Shown piece after piece: positions 14,024 through 23,278 of a stretch of DNA of 64,000 nt. Numbering within the stretch: position 1 is the stretch's first letter; each line of letters begins with the position of its first letter. The notes under the pieces were generated by a model, which saw nothing but the letters and a program-made list of their open reading frames with translations, ran no database searches and was not told the DNA's origin. The position numbers and the translations under genes were made by a program. This stretch comes from Nocardia amamiensis (GTDB lineage: Bacteria; Actinomycetota; Actinomycetes; Mycobacteriales; Mycobacteriaceae), in contig NZ_JADLQX010000003.1 of the NCBI RefSeq assembly GCF_015477605.1, forward strand, positions 62,001 through 126,000. The letters are read 5' to 3'.

Positions 14024-14841
14024 TGGTGCTGCTGGCCGATCGCAGGGACGATCTGCATCCCGGCTCGGAAGTGTCGATGTCGGCGCTGGCGCGGCACACG
14101 CTGATCCAGACGCAACGGTTGCTGCTGCGCTGGGCGCGCAACCCGGTGACGCTGCTGGAGACGCTGATCATCCCGTGCCTGCTGTTGATCATGCTGAACA
14201 CCGTGATCGGCGGACAGATCGAGAAGTTCACCGGCGACAGCGCCCTGTACGGGTCGGTGCCGATGGTCACCCTGGTCGCCGCCCTGTCCGGCGCGGTGGC
14301 CGGTGGCATCCTGCTCGGCCGGGAGCGCGACGCGGGGCTGCTCGCCCGCTTCTGGGTGCTGCCGGTGCACCGCGCCTCGGGCCTCGCCTCCCGCGTCCTC
14401 GCGGAGGGCTGCCGCATCGTCGGGTGCACCTTCGCGGTCGTACTGGTCGGCTTCCTGCTCGGATTCCGCTTCCATCAGGGCATCGCGGCGACGATCGCCT
14501 TCCTGATCATCCCGGTGCTCTTCGGCTTGGCCTTCGCCACCATCGTCACCGCGGTCGCCGTCTTCACGGCGAAAGCGACACTGGTGGAAGGCATCACCAT
14601 CATCACCTCGCTGATGATGTTCTTCAGCACCGGGTTCGTCCCGCTGCAGGCCTTCCCGAAGTGGATCCAGCCCGTGGTGCACAACCAACCGATGTCGGTG
14701 GCCGTGGACTCCATGCGCGCCCTCGCCTACGACGGCCCGCTGGCTCGACCGCTCACGCTGACGTTCGTCTGGTCGCTCGGCGCGATCGTCCTCTTCGCCG
14801 TTCCCGCGGCCATCGGCTACCGCAGGGCCAGCCGAAAATGA
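14023..14841 (+). CDS. ABC-2 type permease, DrrC-like
   Basis: Second ABC-2 permease of the exporter, 272 residues with about six membrane segments, including a conserved HNQPMSVAVDSMRAL stretch. The ATG shares a base with the preceding stop and has GAGGAGGG 5 bases upstream; an in-frame GTG at 14020 is an alternative. It is the last gene of the operon. The final 26-28 codons (ending IGYRRASRK) are nearly repeated at 16183-16266, after an intervening hydrolase gene on the other strand. Confidence 0.88.
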   Translation: MVLLADRRDDLHPGSEVSMSALARHTLIQTQRLLLRWARNPVTLLETLIIPCLLLIMLNTVIGGQIEKFTGDSALYGSVPMVTLVAALSGAVAGGILLGRERDAGLLARFWVLPVHRASGLASRVLAEGCRIVGCTFAVVLVGFLLGFRFHQGIAATIAFLIIPVLFGLAFATIVTAVAVFTAKATLVEGITIITSLMMFFSTGFVPLQAFPKWIQPVVHNQPMSVAVDSMRALAYDGPLARPLTLTFVWSLGAIVLFAVPAAIGYRRASRK

Positions 14842-14847
14842 TCGGCG

Positions 14848-15891
14848 TCACCGGCCCAGCCCGAGACCGGTGAGCCAGTCGAAGGTCCACTGATAGAACA
14901 ACCGCGCACCATGGCTGACGTTGATCGAGTGTCCGCTGTCGGGCACCACGTAGTCGGCGGCCACGCTGTTCGGATCGGTCGTGCAGTCGTTATCAGCACA
15001 GGCGATCGTGTCGTGCCTGCCCAGCACATAGGCAGTCGGAACCTCCGGCGCAGCCGGACGCGCACCGGTCGGCCGCTCTCCGGGCCGCGGACGCACGCTC
15101 TGGAGTTCAGCGCTCGCCAAGGTGTCCTTGTGTTCCTCTTCGACTGGCAGGATCGCCGGGTCGTAGACACCCGGATAGAGGAATGCCTCGGCCCGGGTGC
15201 CGGGCCGGGTGGTGAGATACCCGGCCGCCCACGGACGGTCGGCGAACTTGGGATCCGCTGTGGCGGGATGGAACCCGTAACGCCTGTCGTCTCGGTCGCC
15301 ACCGCCCGGACGCGGCGGGATTCCGCTGACGATCACCGCGTCGACACCGCCCAACCGGGCCGCTCTGGTGGCCACAAGCCCGCCCATGGAATGGCCGTTG
15401 AGAATCACCGCACGCGGTTCGGCGCCCAGCAGCCCCATCCGCACCTGTTCGATCACGCCGTGCACAGCGGTTGCTCCCGCGTCGAAGTCGAGCATCGACC
15501 CGTCCGGCCGGCTGCTGCGGCCGTAGCCGAGGCGGTCCAAATTGAGTGTGGCATAGCCGACCCGGACCGCATGTCGCACATATGAATACGTGTCGGGCCG
15601 GTAGGGCCAGTCCCAGTAGGTACGGTCGTAGGCGCCGCCGTGCAGCAGCACCTGCCACGGCATATCCGGTTGCACGCCATTCGATGTGCACAGCTCACCG
15701 GCAATCCGCTGGTCGGCCGCACCCACCGCTGGAACGCGCACGGTGAAAACATGCTCTTCGCAATGAATTCCGTGCTCGGCGCCTTCGGGTGTTGCGCATC
15801 CCGGCAATATCGCCAGCGTCAGCGCGGCCGCCACCACGGCGCCGATGACCGGTCGGATATCGACACGTCCGGCCGACCACCGTCTCCGCAT
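14848..15891 (-). CDS. Secreted lipoprotein alpha/beta hydrolase
   Basis: A predicted lipoprotein of 347 residues. It has a basic N-terminus, a hydrophobic segment and lipobox LPGC (Cys32), then an alpha/beta-hydrolase fold with an HGGAYD oxyanion-type segment, nucleophile elbow GHSMGG and a late GRHDTIAC plus DSGHS (catalytic Asp/His region). It should act outside the membrane on an unknown ester or amide. The third in-frame Met was chosen because GGGAG lies 7 bases ahead; GTG at 15912 and ATG at 15906 are alternatives. It is convergent with the DrrC-like gene (6-nt gap) and lies between that gene and a copy of its 3' end. Confidence 0.8.
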   Translation of the reverse strand: MRRRWSAGRVDIRPVIGAVVAAALTLAILPGCATPEGAEHGIHCEEHVFTVRVPAVGAADQRIAGELCTSNGVQPDMPWQVLLHGGAYDRTYWDWPYRPDTYSYVRHAVRVGYATLNLDRLGYGRSSRPDGSMLDFDAGATAVHGVIEQVRMGLLGAEPRAVILNGHSMGGLVATRAARLGGVDAVIVSGIPPRPGGGDRDDRRYGFHPATADPKFADRPWAAGYLTTRPGTRAEAFLYPGVYDPAILPVEEEHKDTLASAELQSVRPRPGERPTGARPAAPEVPTAYVLGRHDTIACADNDCTTDPNSVAADYVVPDSGHSINVSHGARLFYQWTFDWLTGLGLGR

Positions 15892-16140
15892 GCTGTTCTC
15901 CCTCATCCTCACACCGGTGGACGCCGCGGGTCCGAGATAGATCGCCGTTGTGGGGCACCGGTCTGCTGCCTCTTCGGCCGAACACTAAGGCGGCCACGTC
16001 ACGACGGTCCTCATACCGGGAGGTGAATTCGTACCCCTACCAAAGTGGGAGAAATGCTGCGGCGACGACAAGTCCGTGCCCATTACTCGACAATCGATCC
16101 GCCGCGGCGCCGTTCGCCTGGGCCGCCGCCGACGAGATTC

Positions 16141-16266
16141 CTCGCCGAAGTCCAGCTCACCCGAACGAGTGTCCGCAAGCTCCTGACGCTCGCCGGGTCG
16201 CTCGGCGCGATCGTCCTGTTCGCAGTTCCCGCGGCCATCGGCTACCGCAGGGCCAGTAGGCAGTGA
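16141..16266 (+). pseudogene. Remnant of the DrrC-like permease 3' end
   Basis: From about 16183 to the stop at 16266 the sequence repeats 14758-14841, the end of the DrrC-like permease. Both encode SLGAIVLFAVPAAIGYRRAS followed by one residue and a stop. The remnant has a small deletion near its left end (LTLAG against LTLTFVW). Upstream of 16183 the similarity stops. It keeps the parent's orientation and stop codon but has no 5' part. A 73-codon frame runs through it (ATG 16045), but nothing suggests a functional protein. Confidence 0.8.
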
Positions 16267-16530
16267 ACCCCTCGCCCTCACAGTGAACTCCCAGCTCGGT
16301 CCCAGCCCGCCAGTAACACCTGTTCCTAACGTCACCGAGGACGACCTCGACAAACGGAAGGACCAACAGTGGGCGCACGACGCGGTGAGGTACACGAGCA
16401 CACGGCAACTACTCGCTCTACAGCAGCGGCGTGACCGAGCAGATCTACCTTCGCGGCGTGCAGGTCGCCGACGCCGCTTGCCCGCTACTCGTCCTTTCCG
16501 GAGTGATGGAACGCGCGCGGTTTGTGTGAC

Positions 16531-16552
16531 CAGCCTGTCGCCGGGCAGGCTG
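16531..16552. promoter_or_regulatory. 7-bp inverted repeat just before the APH-like start
   Basis: CAGCCTG and CAGGCTG arms are separated by 8 bases and end 5 bases before the GTG at 16558. On RNA this makes a hairpin directly upstream of the start codon. It could affect translation initiation or be an operator. Confidence 0.4.
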
Positions 16553-16557
16553 GTCAG

Positions 16558-17550
16558 GTGCCGATCTCACTGCCGCAGGACGTCGCCGACAATATCGGCC
16601 AGGCTTTCGGGGATCGCGGGACCCGATGGCTCGACGAGTTGCCCGGCCTCGTGGATGCACGCTGTGCGGCATGGGGGTTGGACGTGATCGGGGACGGATT
16701 CGGCGGCGGCACGCATTCCTACGTCGCTCCGGTTCGACGGAGCGACGGGTCGATGGCGGTGTTGAAGGTTCCGGTCGTCGACGAGGAGAACGTGGGGGAG
16801 CCGACCGGGCTGTTCTGCTATCAGGGCGAGGGAGCCGTCCGGCTGTACGAATTCGATTCCGAGTCCGGGGCGATGCTGCTCGAATGGGCGCGGCCGGGGA
16901 CGGAACTGGTGTACCAGCCCGGGTTTCCGAGTCTCGAGGGCCGGCCTGAGAACGTCGACAAGGTCGAGCTCGCGTGCCGGTTGTACCGGCGGCTGCAACG
17001 CGAACCCGTCGGCGTTCCCACGGGATACCCTGCGCTGCCCGCAGCCGCCGACATGGTGGCCGAATGGAACCGGCTCTTTGTCGATCCGCAACCCGCCGTG
17101 GTGCAGGTGCTTCCCATGCCGCTTCTAGAGAGGGCGGCAGAATGGTGCGAAAAGTTGGCGGTGCCCGACGGGCCGCTGCTGATCGTCAATCGGGACACCC
17201 ACCTCGGCAATATCGTTGCGGCCGAACGGGAGCCTTGGCTGCTCATCGATCCGAAGGCATATCTGGGTGAGGCGGCCTTCGACGCGGGATTCCTGGTGAT
17301 GATCCAGGTGCAGAGTGCACCCGAACCGGAAAATGCCGGGAGGGTCGTCGAGCGCACCGCGGCCGCGCTGGATGTCGACGCTGATCGCGCCCGGGGCTGG
17401 GCGTTCATGCGTGCCATGGAGGAAATCGTCTGGGCCGTCGAGGACGACGAACCGGACGATCTGCGACTGCACCTGGCCGTCGCGACCGCGCTGGCTGGAG
17501 TATCGAGCGAAGACTTTCTGCGCTTCGCAATCCGGATGTCAGGTAGCTGA
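16558..17550 (+). CDS. Aminoglycoside/hydroxyurea phosphotransferase-like kinase
   Basis: A 330-residue protein resembling the APH(6)/hydroxyurea kinase family, which phosphorylates small molecules such as streptomycin. The catalytic loop reads NRDTHLGN (Asp213) followed by LLIDPKAYLGEAAFDAG, matching the family's HGDLHxxN...DPK pattern with the first His-Gly replaced by Asn-Arg. An early glycine-rich segment (GFGGGTHSY) and the Lys of AVLKVP would bind ATP. GTG 16558 was chosen because the protein then starts VPISLPQDV, as family members do; TTG 16522 is an upstream alternative. It stands alone, and the substrate is unknown. Confidence 0.75.
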   Translation: MPISLPQDVADNIGQAFGDRGTRWLDELPGLVDARCAAWGLDVIGDGFGGGTHSYVAPVRRSDGSMAVLKVPVVDEENVGEPTGLFCYQGEGAVRLYEFDSESGAMLLEWARPGTELVYQPGFPSLEGRPENVDKVELACRLYRRLQREPVGVPTGYPALPAAADMVAEWNRLFVDPQPAVVQVLPMPLLERAAEWCEKLAVPDGPLLIVNRDTHLGNIVAAEREPWLLIDPKAYLGEAAFDAGFLVMIQVQSAPEPENAGRVVERTAAALDVDADRARGWAFMRAMEEIVWAVEDDEPDDLRLHLAVATALAGVSSEDFLRFAIRMSGS

Positions 17551-17584
17551 CCTGGGCTTCGTCACGGCAAGTGTCGGCGACTTT

Positions 17585-17977
17585 TCATACGGCGGCGAGC
17601 TGCCTGGCCAGCGCCCAGATCACCAGCACATCGATGGCGATCAGCACCAGTGCCCAGAATGGGTAGATCGATACGAACAGGAAGTTGTCCAGGATGCTGA
17701 TCGCCGCCAGCACGATGCCCGCGAGATACCCCCAGGTCTTCCCGGTCACGATGCCGATACCCGCGATCACCACCAGCACTCCGATCACCAGGTGGATCCA
17801 TCCCCACGCGGTGACATCGATGAGGAACACCTGATCCTCGGTCACCACGAACACCTCGCGCCCCGCGATTGCCGCGATGGCCGTCAACAGGTGCAGGACA
17901 CCGGCGACGAGGATGAGCACGCCTGCGAAGATCGTCATGTCGCCGAGCACCGGACGGGTGCTGATCGGACTGGTCAT
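17585..17977 (-). CDS. DUF7144-family small membrane protein
   Basis: A 130-residue protein with four predicted membrane helices. The pattern VVTEDQVFLIDVTAWGWIH, then a glycine-rich helix, KTWG, and a final YPFWALVLIAIDVLVIWAL, is characteristic of the DUF7144 family common in actinobacteria. Function is unknown. AAGGAG lies about 9 bases upstream of the ATG at 17977. It is convergent with the APH-like kinase (34-nt gap). Confidence 0.8.
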   Translation of the reverse strand: MTSPISTRPVLGDMTIFAGVLILVAGVLHLLTAIAAIAGREVFVVTEDQVFLIDVTAWGWIHLVIGVLVVIAGIGIVTGKTWGYLAGIVLAAISILDNFLFVSIYPFWALVLIAIDVLVIWALARQLAAV

Positions 17978-18211
17978 AGCACTCACTCCTTCCACACGCG
18001 ACACCTGTCCGGCCCAACGTAATCGCTGACCTGGTCGAATCCGCGCAGGTAGCCGGGGTGGGTCACGCGACCGGCCGAGGATCAGCAAATGAATAGCGAT
18101 CGACCATGGGTGGTGAGACCGATGTGGTCGCCGGCAGCCGCGTGCCGCACAATAGGGAGCCGCGTGCGGCGCGTCCCGGCGTTCTTCCGCACCCGGACGC
18201 TTGCCGCGGCG

Positions 18212-18259
18212 ACACAAGGTGTTGTGCTACGCGGACTTGTCACCCACAAGGAGTAGTGT
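18212..18259. promoter_or_regulatory. Pair of NrdR-like boxes upstream of nrdF
   Basis: Two 16-base imperfect palindromes, 18212-18227 (acacaaggtgttgtgc) and 18244-18259 (ccacaaggagtagtgt), fit the NrdR consensus acaCwAtATaTwGtgt at about 12 and 11 of 16 positions. They start 32 bp apart (16-bp gap), the same spacing as the pair upstream of nrdH. NrdR is the ATP/dATP-sensing repressor of ribonucleotide reductase genes; its gene is not in the window. Confidence 0.7.
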
Positions 18260-18281
18260 TCCAAGGGTAGGCATTCCGTGA

Positions 18282-19277
<996 letters not shown>

Positions 19278-19284
19278 TCGACCA

Positions 19285-19314
19285 GCGCTCGGCTGGGAAA
19301 TCCCAGCCGAGCGC
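19285..19314 (+). terminator. Strong hairpin terminator after nrdF
   Basis: A perfect 14-bp stem (GCGCTCGGCTGGGA and its complement) with a 2-base AA spacer starts 7 bases after the nrdF stop. It has no U tract, as is common in actinobacteria. Confidence 0.85.
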
Positions 19315-19842
19315 ATGCACACCCGCAAGCTCACGGGTTCACCGATCATCGCCTCCCGCAGCGGGTAGATCGGCCCAGCCAACCGAGTTGATCAGTAGGC
19401 ATCCCGCGTTCGGGGTCGTGTGAAGTAGATGACGAGGCCGGAGTGGGCCGAGTGGGGCCGACTCCGCGGAACGCCTGCGACATTCGTCGGTAGGCCGTAC
19501 GCGAGCGTGGCGCTCTATCGAATGTGTGCGCCCAGGCGCGGACCACCGCCATCTCGCCCCCGATGCCGTCGGACGATGCGTCCGAAAAAGCGGCCACGCC
19601 AGGGTATCTGGTGCACAGGGGTTGGAGTGGCGATCGTGGTGGGGATTGCGATTGGCCGCGCCGCTGCGAGGAAGCCGTCGATCCACAGCGGGGGTTGCTG
19701 GCCGGTGCCGACCCACCGCCCAGAGCGGCGAGCCACGGTGTGGCTGACATGGCCTCCTCGAGCGGAGGCGGAACGGGCGTGGGAATAGGGCCGATTCCGG
19801 ATAGCACCGGAAGTCCGATTGGCGCAGACATGGTCCCAGTCC
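19315..19842. other. Gene-poor stretch, possible broken minus-strand gene
   Basis: No gene is recognised. On the minus strand a frame beginning MSAPIGLPVLSGIG (Met near 19831) runs for tens of codons. A second minus-strand frame around 19690-19540 reads WIDGFLAAARPIAIPTTIA and then WRGRFFGRIVRRH, which looks more protein-like. The two could be pieces of one frameshifted small membrane protein, but this is uncertain. Confidence 0.25.
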
Positions 19843-19953
19843 TCAAATGCCGAGAACTATTTTGGCCGTGGCGAAGTAGGTGATCAGTCCAGCGGCGTCG
19901 ACCAGGGCGTGACCATCAGGGCCAAGACGTCCGGGGGTCGCCGCAGCTTCCCG
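19843..19953 (-). pseudogene. Remnant of the mgtE 3' end
   Basis: About 110 bp in the same orientation as mgtE repeat its last codons, including the stop. The remnant encodes LVDAAGLITYFATAKIVLGI where the parent at 21246 has LVDATGLIIYFTTAKLVLGI. A 1-nt loss puts the upstream part out of frame. Similarity ends at about 19953, right at the promoter of the next gene. It lies on the far side of the hydrolase gene 20085-21038 from the parent. Confidence 0.82.
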
Positions 19954-19999
19954 TTGACAAACCGGAACACGGTTCCATATTGTTATGGAACAACGTTCC
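19954..19999 (+). promoter_or_regulatory. Promoter with nested palindromic operator
   Basis: A TTGACA -35 at 19954 and a TATTGT-like -10 near 19978 lie within a 36-bp symmetrical array: GGAAC-3-GTTCCATA-4-TATGGAAC-3-GTTCC (19964-19999). The symmetry is perfect about one centre, and the array covers the -10 region. This is typical of a repressor operator, TetR-type by its look. No regulator gene sits next to it. Confidence 0.7.
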
Positions 20000-20084
20000 G
20001 CTTGACTTCGGCCGCAATGGTCGTTCCTGTCCGCCGCACCCGCCGCCAGCCCGACTGAGACCGGCACACAAGGAAATCGAGATC

Positions 20085-21038
20085 ATGAGTGAATCGACGT
20101 ACGCAACCGAGACCGCCAGTACGCCCGTCCTGTCGGTCAGTCCGGTGGTGCTGCCGGCGCCCGACCGCGCCGTGGATCTGCAGGTGCGAGTCTCCGCCCC
20201 CGTGAGCGGAAGCGAGCTGCCGATCATCCTCCTCTCGCACGGCCTCGGCTACTCGAACAACCTTTCCTCGCTGAACGGCTACGCACCGCTCGCCAACTTC
20301 TGGGCGGCGCGGGGCTTCGTCGTGATCCAGCCCACCCATCTGGACTCGAAGACGCTGAGCCGGAATCCCGTCGACACCCAGGCGCCACCACACTGGCGAT
20401 CGCGGGCTGAGGATATGAAGCGCGTTCTCGACCAGCTCGACGTGATCGAGGCTGCCGTCCCGCACCTGCTCGGGCGCTTGGACCGAAGCAAGGTTGCCGT
20501 GGCGGGACATTCGATGGGCGGGCATACCGCGAGCATGCTGCTGGGCGCGCGGCTCACCGATCCGCGCGATGGAACGGAAGTGAACCTGGCCGAGCCCAGG
20601 ATCAAGGCGGGTGTGCTGCTCGCCGCGCCCGGCAGAGGCGGCGATGCCCTCACCGAGTTCGTGATCGAGAATTACTCCTTCTTCTCGACCATGGACTTCT
20701 CCGAGATGACGACGCCCGCCCTCGTGGTCGCCGGTGACAAGGACACCTCTGCCCACCTGACGGTTCGGGGCGCGGACTGGCACGCCGATCCCTATTTCCT
20801 CTCCCCGGGCCCCAAATCCCTGCTCACCCTGTTCGACGCCGAGCACGGCCTCGGTGGGATCTCTGGCTATGACGTCGCCGAGACCACGGACGAGAACCCG
20901 GAACGAGTCGCTGCGGTCGGGCGGCTCACCTGGGCCTACCTCCGCACCGAGCTCTACCCCGGGGATTCCGCGTGGCAGGTAGCGTGTGACGCGCTGACGG
21001 CCGGACCCGACCCGCTCGGACGGGTCGAATCCAAGTAA
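20085..21038 (+). CDS. Chlorophyllase/PAF-acetylhydrolase-like alpha/beta hydrolase
   Basis: A 317-residue cytoplasmic alpha/beta hydrolase with no signal peptide. Visible motifs are LLSHGLGYSNN (oxyanion region), GHSMGGHTAS (nucleophile elbow), VVAGDKDTSAH (acid region) and FDAEHGLGGISGYD (catalytic His). This resembles the chlorophyllase-like esterase group in actinobacteria. AGGAAA precedes the ATG. Transcription is probably repressed through the operator at 19964-19999. It is convergent with mgtE and lies between mgtE and the mgtE remnant. Confidence 0.8.
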   Translation: MSESTYATETASTPVLSVSPVVLPAPDRAVDLQVRVSAPVSGSELPIILLSHGLGYSNNLSSLNGYAPLANFWAARGFVVIQPTHLDSKTLSRNPVDTQAPPHWRSRAEDMKRVLDQLDVIEAAVPHLLGRLDRSKVAVAGHSMGGHTASMLLGARLTDPRDGTEVNLAEPRIKAGVLLAAPGRGGDALTEFVIENYSFFSTMDFSEMTTPALVVAGDKDTSAHLTVRGADWHADPYFLSPGPKSLLTLFDAEHGLGGISGYDVAETTDENPERVAAVGRLTWAYLRTELYPGDSAWQVACDALTAGPDPLGRVESK

Positions 21039-21245
21039 GCCGGGAGACGGGCAGATTCGCGGATATCGCGGCCCATAGCCAACGCCCATCCCGGATACCG
21101 GCAATAGGTGCTCTACCCGACCTGAACGCCGCTCCGCGGCTCGACGAAGTTCGCCGACGCCGAGGACGGTGGCTCGACCTCGTATGCGTTGCCGCCCCGA
21201 GCAGCCCTCGACGCGGAATCACGTTGCCGCGCCGAGGGTTTGCGC

Positions 21246-22610
21246 TCAGATGCCGAGAACCAGTTTGGCCGTGGTGAAGTAGATGATCAGGCCGGTGGCG
21301 TCGACCAGGGTGGTGACCATGGGGGCCGAGACGACCGCGGGATCGATGCGCAGCTTCTTCGCCAGCAGGGGCATGGTGCCGCCGATGGTGGCGGCCCAGC
21401 CGCAGATCAGGACCAGGGTGATGCCGACGACCAGGGCGATGCGTGGGCCGACGAACACCGCGCCGATGCCGAGGCCCACAGAGGCCAGCAGGGAACCCAG
21501 CACCAAGCCGACCCGGCATTCCCGCCAGATCACCCGGAGCAGGTCCGACACCCTGACCTCGCCGACCGCGAGCGCGCGCACGCAGGCGGTGGCGGCCTGC
21601 GCACCGGCGTTGCCGCCCGCGCCGATCAGCAGCGGGATGAACAGCGCCAGGTGCGCGGCCTGCTGCAAGGTGCCCTCGAAGAAGTCGGTCACGCTCACCG
21701 TGAGGGTCGCGGCGAGCAGCAACAGCAGCAGCCACAGCGCGCGATAGCGGGCCAGCTGGAACACCCCCGCGGCCATGTAGTGGCCTTCCCACGGAGCGGA
21801 ACCCGCCTGACGTGCGACGTCCTCGCTGTCGGCGGCCTCGATCACCTCGACCGCGTCATCGATGGTGAGCAGTCCGACCAGCCGGTCCTCGCTGTCCACC
21901 ACCGGAAGGTTGAGGTCGTTGGTCTCGCGCATCAACCGGGCGGCCTTCTCCGCGGAATCGGTCGCGCGCGCGAAGGCGGGCTCGGTGACGACCAGCTCCG
22001 ACACCATCCTGCCCGGCTCGCTGAGCACCAGTTCCCGCAGTTCGACGATGCCGGTCAAGCGCCTGCCCGCGTCGACGACGGGCAGCGTGTACACCGTCTC
22101 GGCGTTGCCGCCCTTGGCCCGTACCATGCCCAGCGCCTCGGCGACGGTCAGCTCCCGCGGCAGCGCCACCACCTCGGGCGTCATGTACTGCCCCGCGGAG
22201 CCCTCCGGGTAGCCGAGCAGGCTCGCGGTCATCCGCCGCTCGCGCGGGCTCAGCCCGGCGAGGACCTTCTTGGCGACCTTGGCGGGCGCTTCGCGCAGCA
22301 TGCGGGCCCGGTCGTCGGGCGCCATGCCCTCGACCAGCTCGCGGAAACTCTGATCGCGCAGGCCCTGCAGGATCTGCTGCTGATCCACCGGCTCTAGCTC
22401 TTCGAAGACGGCCAGCGCCAGATCTTTGTCGAGCAGGCGGAACGCCATCCCGGCACGCACCGCGTCCATGCGGGCGAGCTGGTCGGCGATGACGTGCGGC
22501 GGGTGGTTGCCGAGCCAGTCGAGCGCGGCGTCCACACGGTGGGCTTCGACGATGTCCTGCAGGGACTCGGACAGCGTCGGACGTACTTCGATGATGTCGG
22601 TCTGCGACAT
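21246..22610 (-). CDS. mgtE: MgtE-type magnesium transporter
   Basis: A 454-residue protein with the MgtE architecture: N-terminal superhelical Mg-sensing domain (about 1-130), paired CBS domains (about 135-255) and five C-terminal membrane helices (about 285-454) containing GGNAGAQ. It imports Mg2+ (or Co2+) down its gradient and closes when the cytosolic domain is Mg-loaded. The ATG at 22610 has a weak GAGG upstream. I looked for an M-box in the upstream leader and did not recognise one. A fragment of its 3' end is duplicated at 19843. Confidence 0.93.
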   Translation of the reverse strand: MSQTDIIEVRPTLSESLQDIVEAHRVDAALDWLGNHPPHVIADQLARMDAVRAGMAFRLLDKDLALAVFEELEPVDQQQILQGLRDQSFRELVEGMAPDDRARMLREAPAKVAKKVLAGLSPRERRMTASLLGYPEGSAGQYMTPEVVALPRELTVAEALGMVRAKGGNAETVYTLPVVDAGRRLTGIVELRELVLSEPGRMVSELVVTEPAFARATDSAEKAARLMRETNDLNLPVVDSEDRLVGLLTIDDAVEVIEAADSEDVARQAGSAPWEGHYMAAGVFQLARYRALWLLLLLLAATLTVSVTDFFEGTLQQAAHLALFIPLLIGAGGNAGAQAATACVRALAVGEVRVSDLLRVIWRECRVGLVLGSLLASVGLGIGAVFVGPRIALVVGITLVLICGWAATIGGTMPLLAKKLRIDPAVVSAPMVTTLVDATGLIIYFTTAKLVLGI

Positions 22611-23068
22611 GGGAGGACCTCAGCACATGCGTGAGTGAACAAGGAGCGCGAAATTCACACCGCGGGCGCCGGCCCCCGCCGTCGCAGATCAATCAGGCAT
22701 GCGAAGGGGCGGCGCCGCGCGGCCTTCGACTGGGAGGTTCGCTGCGCATCGCAACCCCACCTCCTTCTCGTCGCCGCGGACTCGGATATCCGCACCATTC
22801 CGATCAACATCCCATGGACGTCGAAAACGTCCCCGTGCAGCTTACATCGCTCCGGAGAGAATGATCACCTCATAGTGAGCGCTGTAACCGAATCGGTTTC
22901 GCGCACCACCGTGAAACGGTGACTCATCGACGCCGGGATAGCAAGGTTTGACGCACCCGGCGTCGAACTGTTGCTCCCATGCCTGAGAACAAGGACAGTG
23001 TGTGCCAAGCAGGCTCGGACGTCGCAGACCACGGGCCCGCTCCCACCACAGCTCACGGAAGTCTCGAA
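22611..23068. other. Divergent intergenic region between mgtE and the ssu leader
   Basis: No gene seen. It must hold the promoters of mgtE (minus) and the sulfonate operon (plus). A small inverted repeat GGACGT-5-ACGTCC lies at 22816-22832. Short frames here lack ribosome sites and protein-like composition. Confidence 0.5.
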
Positions 23069-23146
23069 GTGTCGACAGCCACCGCACTGATCCGCCGTCG
23101 CGCGATCGACTTCATGCGCATTCCGCACGGAATCTGTCGCCGCTGA
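23069..23146 (+). CDS. Leader peptide upstream of the sulfonate operon
   Basis: A 25-codon frame starts at GTG 23069 with GGAAG 8 bases upstream. It encodes VSTATALIRRR, then AIDFMRIPHGICRR and stop. The Arg-rich centre, [I/V]D-[F/L]-[M]-R core and terminal Cys-Arg match the small leader peptides found before sulfur-assimilation operons in actinobacteria. Translation through the Cys/Arg codons could sense cysteine supply and attenuate the operon. It ends 132 nt before ssuA. Too short for automatic callers. Confidence 0.7.
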   Translation: MSTATALIRRRAIDFMRIPHGICRR

Positions 23147-23278
23147 CGTAGCGGTCTCACCCGAATCCCCGCGCGTCCGCCGCCGCCCCACACGCCGCCG
23201 TTTCCCAACGTTGGCGTGGCCGCCGCATGCCGAGCACTCCAGCTGCACGGCGCCTTCTCGCCTTCGAAAGAACGAACA

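Larger units (their letters stand above)
15892..16557. other. Intergenic region with gene debris
   Basis: Apart from the permease remnant at 16141-16266 I see no convincing gene. A frame from 16389 to a stop at 16529 encodes a peptide-like stretch (NYSLYSSGVTEQIYLRG and on) with an upstream stop and no good start; it may be the tail of another lost gene. A stretch with GGAAGG before a GTG near 16369 opens a frame of only about 21 codons. Confidence 0.35.

Noticed and set aside
16045..16266. 73-codon plus-strand frame treated as a gene
   Set aside because: Its only meaningful part is the copied 3' end of the DrrC-like permease; the rest has no protein character.
22781..22837. Possible repeat shared with 28679-28735
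   Set aside because: Only about 35 of 57 positions match, with the identity concentrated at the two ends; in GC-rich DNA this is not convincing.
22611..22870. Magnesium-sensing M-box riboswitch upstream of mgtE
   Set aside because: I looked for the conserved M-box segments in the minus-strand leader and found none. A covariance-model search would decide.
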